Shown: one piece after another, positions 59,965-64,000 of the stretch
Layout of the letters: each line of letters begins with the position of its first letter
How positions within the stretch are numbered: position 1 is the stretch's first letter
From: CAVRTM01 sp963696105
Lineage (GTDB): Bacteria > Actinomycetota > Actinomycetes > Actinomycetales > Dermatophilaceae
Length of the DNA stretch: 64,000 nucleotides
Assembly: GCA_963696105.1 (NCBI GenBank)
Contig: CAVOIP010000005.1
Location: forward strand, 1,736,001 to 1,800,000
Direction: 5' to 3'
Notes under the pieces: model-generated
Database searches by the model: none
What the model was told of the DNA's origin: nothing
What the model saw: the letters and a program-made list of their open reading frames with translations, nothing else
Translations under genes and position numbers: made by a program

Positions 59965-59990
59965 GCGACCCGCCTGGGGTGGCGGGTCGC
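59965..59990. terminator. bidirectional hairpin between convergent genes
   Basis: Perfect 10-bp stem GCGACCCGCC / GGCGGGTCGC with a 6-nt loop, located 26 bp after the secreted protein stop and 13 bp after the HNH gene stop on the other strand. Confidence 0.65.
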
Positions 59991-60002
59991 GGGGCGGCCC
60001 AG

Positions 60003-61211
60003 CTACAGGTGCCAGGTGACCTCGGTCGCGGTGACGGTGGCGGTGTAGCCCCTCTGGTGCACGATCGTGTGATGCCTGGGGCACAACAGCGCCATGTTCA
60101 TCAGGTCCGTCGGTCCGCCGTCGCACCAGTGCCGGCAATGATGGGCGTCACACCAGGACGGGGGCCGCGAACAGCCGGGGAAGGTGCACCCCGCGTCGCG
60201 CAGGTACAGCGCCATCAACAGCCCCGGGGTGACCAGCCGGCGGGTCCGGCCCAGGTCCAGCACCTCCGACCTGGACCCGAGCACGGCCGGGATGACCGCG
60301 GCGTCGCAGGCCAGCCTGCGGACCGTCTCCGGGGCCAGGAGGTCCCCGGTCAGCGTGGTCCCGGCCCCGGTCAGGCTCTTCAGGTCCTGGAAGTCCATCG
60401 TCACGACCACCGCCGCCTTGGCGGTGGTCGGGGCCTCTCCGCCGGCCGCGGCCGCACGGCGACAGACCTCGACCAAGGCGTCGCCTCGGCGCTGGTCGCT
60501 GGTCCGCAGGTCCGAGCCGTGTTCGGTGGACGGTTGCGGTGCGGCCAGCGGCCCCAGGATCGCTTCCAGGACGGCTTGTCCTTCGGGGTCCAGCCGCAGC
60601 CGGTACTCGGCCATTCCGTCGTCGGGGTACGGCTGGGACAGCGACCGGCCGTGCCGGAGCCGGTCCTCGCGGCGCTGGAACTCCCCCGACCGCCCGTACC
60701 GGGCGATGACACGCGTCCGCAGCGCGCGGATCTGGGACGGGCCGTCCGTCTCCGCGATCGCCACAAACCCCGACAGCACCGTCTCCGCGCACGCGGGGGT
60801 CAGCCGCGGCAGCAGCTTGTCCATCTCACCCAGCGCGACCGCGGCGTTACCCACCGGGACCCGCGCGGCCAGCACCGCTTCGGCCAGGAGGGCGTTGTCG
60901 GGCTGGGCGACCGCCTTGGCCACCTTGACCAGCGCCGCGGCGCCACCGGCCCGGTAGGACGGACCGAACTCGCGGACCCACCCGGTCGGCGACGCCGCGT
61001 CCGACGCGCGCACGTCCCCGCGGGACAACGCCTGGTCCAGCACGCCCGACCTGCCCGGCCCCGGCCAGTCTCTTCAGCTGCATCCAGCTCGGCGAACAAC
61101 CGGCCCCAGCTGGTCCGACCCGGCCTGGTGCACCCGCCCCAGCAGCCGGCGCAGCACCGGCGCAGCCGCAACCAGCACCGCCCGGTCCTCCTCGAAGCTG
61201 GTCCCCTCCAT
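60003..61211 (-). pseudogene. DUF222-HNH endonuclease domain protein with N-terminal frameshifts
   Basis: About 402 residues if repaired. The C-terminal 346 residues are intact: a DUF222 helical region and the HNH motif CTFPGCSRPPSWCDAHH ... LLCPRHHTIVH. Upstream, the natural start MEGTSFEEDRAVLVAAAPVL is in the same frame, but two indels between about 61040 and 61105 (after LGRVHQAGSDQ, and a C gain in gggcgtgctgg) break the join. DUF222-HNH genes are multicopy in actinomycetes and are thought to be mobile-element or selfish-nuclease related. Confidence 0.8.
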
Positions 61212-61340
61212 GAAGCAAACCTAGCGGTCGCCACCGACAGCCCCTCCCGGCCGAAAACATTGCTGTGGAACGGTGTTCACCAAGCGCATCCGCTTCGGTA
61301 AAGGGTGCGTGGCTGCCTGCCTGCCTCAGTCGACAGACCG

Positions 61341-62717
61341 CTAGCGCGGCAAGCTGGCGAGCGTGTCGGACTCGGAGGGAAGCTCACCACTGTCCACAGC
61401 CTCACGCAGGCGACGGTGGTCGAGCTCCGTCTGATCTGCGTAGTCGACCGCGAACGCAGTCACTGCCCGGTCGAACGCCGTTCCGGAACCGAGGTATCCG
61501 TGGATCTCGGCCGGCTCGCCGCTGCGCGCGTGCGCACGCGCCAAGGTCCACCCGCTCAGCTCGGCAAACAACCTCAGTGACTGCTCGTTCATCAGCTGGG
61601 TGTCGAGCTTGCCCTTCATGTCCCACAGCTGACGGACGTAGTAGTCGACGTCCGTCACGGGGTCATGGGTCCAACCCAGGAAGATGTCACTCGCCGCCTG
61701 GATGAGGCGCTGGCCCTCCACGACGCGCTGGCCCTGGTGCTCCTGCTCGGCCGCCCCGGAGTACCGCTCCAGCACCGACCGGTCAGCCTGCTTGACCTGC
61801 AGCACCAGTGGGGTCTGGTCTTCTTCGCTGAGGAAAAGCGCTGCCCAGCAACGGGTTCCGACGCTGCCGACGCCGACGACCTTGACGGCGTAGTCGACCA
61901 GCTCGAACCGGTCGAACAGGACACGGACGTGGTGCGGCAGGGTGCTCCGGTAGGCGCTGAGCACGTGCTCGACGATCTCGTCGTCGCCGTGGTCGTGGTA
62001 GAGCACCGGAGGGTCGTTCCGGAACTGCAGCGTGCCGTCGACCGTCGTGATGAGTCGCCGGAACGCCTTGAGGTTGTCCTTGTTTCGCGCCCTGCGGATG
62101 CGTTGGTGCGCCAGCCGCCGTTGCGACTTGTCGATGTCGGCCCGTGCCAGCACCGACTCCAGCGTGGTGCTGTCGACTCCCAGGTACCAGACCTCCAGCG
62201 GCCCCTGGGCGGCGAACTCGGCCATGTGTTCGCGATAGGCCCGTGCGGCCGCGGCCGCAGCCGCGCGGGAGGCATCCGCGGAGAAGCCGTTCTGCCGGCC
62301 GGCCACGACGGCGCTGGTGGCCAGGCGCTTGAGGTCCCACTCGAACGGCGTCGGCAGTGTCTCGTCGAAGTCGTTGATGTCGAAGTTGAGTGCCCGCTCC
62401 GGGGTGCCGAGGAGGCGGAAGTTGCCGATGTGTGCGTCGCCGCAGGCCTGCACGCGCAGGCCGGTCTGCGGCGTCGTCGCGAGGTCCGAGGCCATCAGCG
62501 ACGCCGAGCCGCGCAGGAACCCCCAGGGTGACGCCGCCATGCGGCTGTACCGCAGTCCGAGCAGATGGCGCACGCGGTCCGCCTCGTCGTCCCGCAGGGA
62601 GTCCACAGGGTCGCGGCGAGCCTTCGGCGGCAGCCAGCCCGCGTGCGAGGACCGAGGCACCGACGCGCGCAGAGCACGTCCCCGGGCCCGTCGCGCCCGC
62701 AGGCTGGGATGTTCCAC
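61341..62717 (-). CDS. DUF2252 domain protein
   Basis: A 458-residue protein with the kinase-like DUF2252 core: WGFLRGSASLMASDLA, CGDAHIGNFRLLGTPER, FDINDFDETLPTPFEWDLKRL and VGVGSVGTRCWAALFL. These features resemble an aminoglycoside-phosphotransferase-like fold (His-x-x-Asn and Asp), but the activity is unknown. The GTG start has GAGGAGGG 6 nt upstream. It stands alone between the HNH gene and the second Ser/Thr kinase. Confidence 0.9.
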   Translation of the reverse strand: MEHPSLRARRARGRALRASVPRSSHAGWLPPKARRDPVDSLRDDEADRVRHLLGLRYSRMAASPWGFLRGSASLMASDLATTPQTGLRVQACGDAHIGNFRLLGTPERALNFDINDFDETLPTPFEWDLKRLATSAVVAGRQNGFSADASRAAAAAAARAYREHMAEFAAQGPLEVWYLGVDSTTLESVLARADIDKSQRRLAHQRIRRARNKDNLKAFRRLITTVDGTLQFRNDPPVLYHDHGDDEIVEHVLSAYRSTLPHHVRVLFDRFELVDYAVKVVGVGSVGTRCWAALFLSEEDQTPLVLQVKQADRSVLERYSGAAEQEHQGQRVVEGQRLIQAASDIFLGWTHDPVTDVDYYVRQLWDMKGKLDTQLMNEQSLRLFAELSGWTLARAHARSGEPAEIHGYLGSGTAFDRAVTAFAVDYADQTELDHRRLREAVDSGELPSESDTLASLPR

Positions 62718-62820
62718 CGAAGCCCTCCTCGTCGACCGCCGTCGACCGCCCGGCCGACACGTCCGTGGGGGCGCAGCGGGGCAGGCAGCACGGTCGCGCC
62801 CACCCTCGTCCGCTGCCGCA

Positions 62821-62855
62821 GTCGCGTCCTCATCCCCCGCGGGTGAGGACGCGAC
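62821..62855 (-). terminator. terminator hairpin after the second Ser/Thr kinase
   Basis: A perfect 12-bp stem GTCGCGTCCTCA / TGAGGACGCGAC around an 11-nt loop, about 80 bp after the kinase stop on the minus strand. Confidence 0.6.
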
Positions 62856-62870
62856 ACCGCCATGGGCGGC

Positions 62871-62917
62871 GCTCGCCCCCAGCCGGGGGACCGTGCTCGC
62901 CCTCAGCCGGGGGCCGT
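62871..62917. repeat. 23-24 bp direct repeat pair
   Basis: Two near-identical head-to-tail units beginning gctcgccc(c/t)cagccggggg, with the start of a third, lie between the kinase stop and the hairpin. Confidence 0.7.
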
Positions 62918-62933
62918 GCTCGCCGCGGACGGG

Positions 62934-64000
62934 TCAGGGCTGGCCGACGACCGGCACGACGGCACCGCGATCGGACCCGGGGTCACTCGGTGACGTCGGG
63001 CCCCCGGTCGGCTGACCGGGCGGCGGGTTGTCCTTGCCCTTGGGGGTGTGCTTGTGGGGCTTGTCACCCTTGTCCGGCTTGCCGCCCTGCCCGGTCTGGC
63101 CGCTCGTGGGGGAGGGCTGGGTCGTGGGCGTGGGCCCGGTCGCCGGCGGGGACGGTGTGGTCGCCTGGCCAGTGGGAGGTGCGCCGCCGCCGGTGGGGTC
63201 TGGACCCGGTGTGCCGGAGGGCACCGGTGTCGTGGCCCCGTCCGAGCTCTCCGGCGCCGTCGTCGGAGGCGCCGAGGCGGGGGCTGACGTCGTGCTCGAC
63301 TGCTGCCCCGTGGGGCTGGCGGTCGGAGCCGAGGGGCCGGGGTCCGGTGCCGAGGTGGTGCCGCCGTGCCTCGACCATGTGCCCGTACCGGCGGCGCCCT
63401 GGCCGGAGGAGGAGACGGATGCCGGGTCAGCGGTCTGCGCGTGCGCGCCGGGAGCGGTCCGGGACGGCGCGTGGCTGGTCGCCCCGGTGGCCGGCTCGCC
63501 CGTGGCGGGGGCGCCGGACCAGGCGGCCGCGACCGTGACCGCAGTGGCCAGCGCTGCGGCTGCGCCGACCGACACGCTCCACGCCGTACGGCGTCGCCGG
63601 CGCGGCGTGCCGGCCTGCGCGGGCGCCAGGCCCACCTCGGTGGGTGGGCCGCCGCGCGCCTGGAGCCCCGCAGCCGCGGCGGCCCCAGCACCCGGCACTG
63701 CCGCGGCACCCGGCGCCGCCGCAGCGGCCGGCGCCGCCGCAGCGGCCGGCACTGCCGCAGCTGCCGGCGCCACGCGCCGGACGGAGGCGACCTCCTGATG
63801 GTCGGATCCCGGTGCGGAGAGGGCCGAGAGCAGCGACGCCACCTCGCCGGCGGTCGGTCGCTGCTCCGGCTCGCGCGCGGTCATCGCGCCCAGCACGTCC
63901 GCCCACCGGGGGCCGAGCTCGGCGGGGACCTCGGGCTGGCGGCTGAGGCGCACGACTGCGGTCTCGATCCCCACCCCGGGGAACGCGGCACGCCCGGTGA
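62934..64000 (-). CDS. C-terminal part of a second Ser/Thr protein kinase (cut by window edge)
   Basis: The visible 355 or so residues start inside the kinase C-lobe (TGRAAFPGVGIETAVVRL, then WADVLGAMTAREPEQRPTAGEV, the typical helix-I Arg). An Ala/Pro-rich juxtamembrane stretch follows, then one TM (WSVSVGAAAALATAVTVAAA) and a long Ser/Thr/Pro/Gly extracellular tail ending in a Lys/His-rich segment. No PASTA unit is visible. The catalytic half lies outside the window. Confidence 0.8.
   Translation of the reverse strand, partial: TGRAAFPGVGIETAVVRLSRQPEVPAELGPRWADVLGAMTAREPEQRPTAGEVASLLSALSAPGSDHQEVASVRRVAPAAAAVPAAAAAPAAAAAPGAAAVPGAGAAAAAGLQARGGPPTEVGLAPAQAGTPRRRRRTAWSVSVGAAAALATAVTVAAAWSGAPATGEPATGATSHAPSRTAPGAHAQTADPASVSSSGQGAAGTGTWSRHGGTTSAPDPGPSAPTASPTGQQSSTTSAPASAPPTTAPESSDGATTPVPSGTPGPDPTGGGAPPTGQATTPSPPATGPTPTTQPSPTSGQTGQGGKPDKGDKPHKHTPKGKDNPPPGQPTGGPTSPSDPGSDRGAVVPVVGQP

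Overview
The window is very GC-rich (roughly 70 percent or more by eye), uses GTG starts often, and shows several genes whose start codon lies 6-7 nt after a TAnnnT -10 element. It also carries a galU / gephyrin-like moeA (Glp) / moaC / mog / GNAT / SepX-GlpR block, a DUF222-HNH gene, a DUF4011 helicase and a PASTA-type Ser/Thr kinase. Together these point to a chromosomal segment of an actinomycete (Actinomycetota). I cannot name the genus with confidence.

Layout. 0-2.6 kb: a GAF-SpoIIE phosphatase coupled to a short unknown ORF, then a poorly coding stretch with a small unknown gene. 2.9-11.0 kb: a candidate biosynthetic locus. It holds a flavin amine oxidase (frameshifted) and, on the opposite strand, a translationally linked set: a membrane left-handed beta-helix protein of the Pls/PosA NRPS-terminal type with four tandem carrier domains, a TauD/TfdA dioxygenase, a free-standing AMP-forming acyl ligase and a discrete acyl carrier protein. 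11.1-13.9 kb: a PepSY-like membrane protein divergent from a two-component system. 13.9-18.9 kb: amidase, a DUF6529-like membrane protein, a cupredoxin lipoprotein, an APC permease and a DUF2795 protein. 19.2-25.4 kb: a D,D-carboxypeptidase, then a LacI repressor divergent from a sugar ABC operon that ends in a universal stress protein and an ABM monooxygenase. 25.4-31.8 kb: a five-gene MacAB-like efflux operon with two adaptors and a lipoprotein. 32-36 kb: a 1426-residue DUF4011 SF1 helicase with a C-terminal nuclease-like domain. 36.3-46.2 kb: SAF-domain protein, MTA phosphorylase, FmdB zinc ribbon, PASTA/NPCBM kinase with an unknown partner, Uma2 protein, phosphatidylcholine synthase, CaCA exchanger, cation/proton antiporter. 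46.3-57.3 kb: penicillin-acylase family hydrolase, 5-formyl-THF cyclo-ligase, diguanylate cyclase, the galU-to-SepX/GlpR block and an aldo/keto reductase (frameshifted). 57.4 kb to the end: tRNA-Ala(CGC), a less GC-rich stretch leading into two cation-efflux genes, a small secreted protein, a frameshifted HNH gene, a DUF2252 protein and the C-terminal part of a second Ser/Thr kinase that runs off the window.

Cross-cutting observations. Four intergenic GGGAC-N4-GTCCC palindromes resemble the DosR/DevR dormancy box and sit about 95-145 bp upstream of four scattered genes. Apparent single- or double-base indels affect the amine oxidase, two of four carrier repeats, the response regulator (a compensating pair), the histidine kinase, the aldo/keto reductase and the HNH gene. 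Consensus sequence errors and genuine gene decay are both possible. The strongest candidate for something undescribed is the split Pls-like assembly line with a four-carrier array.
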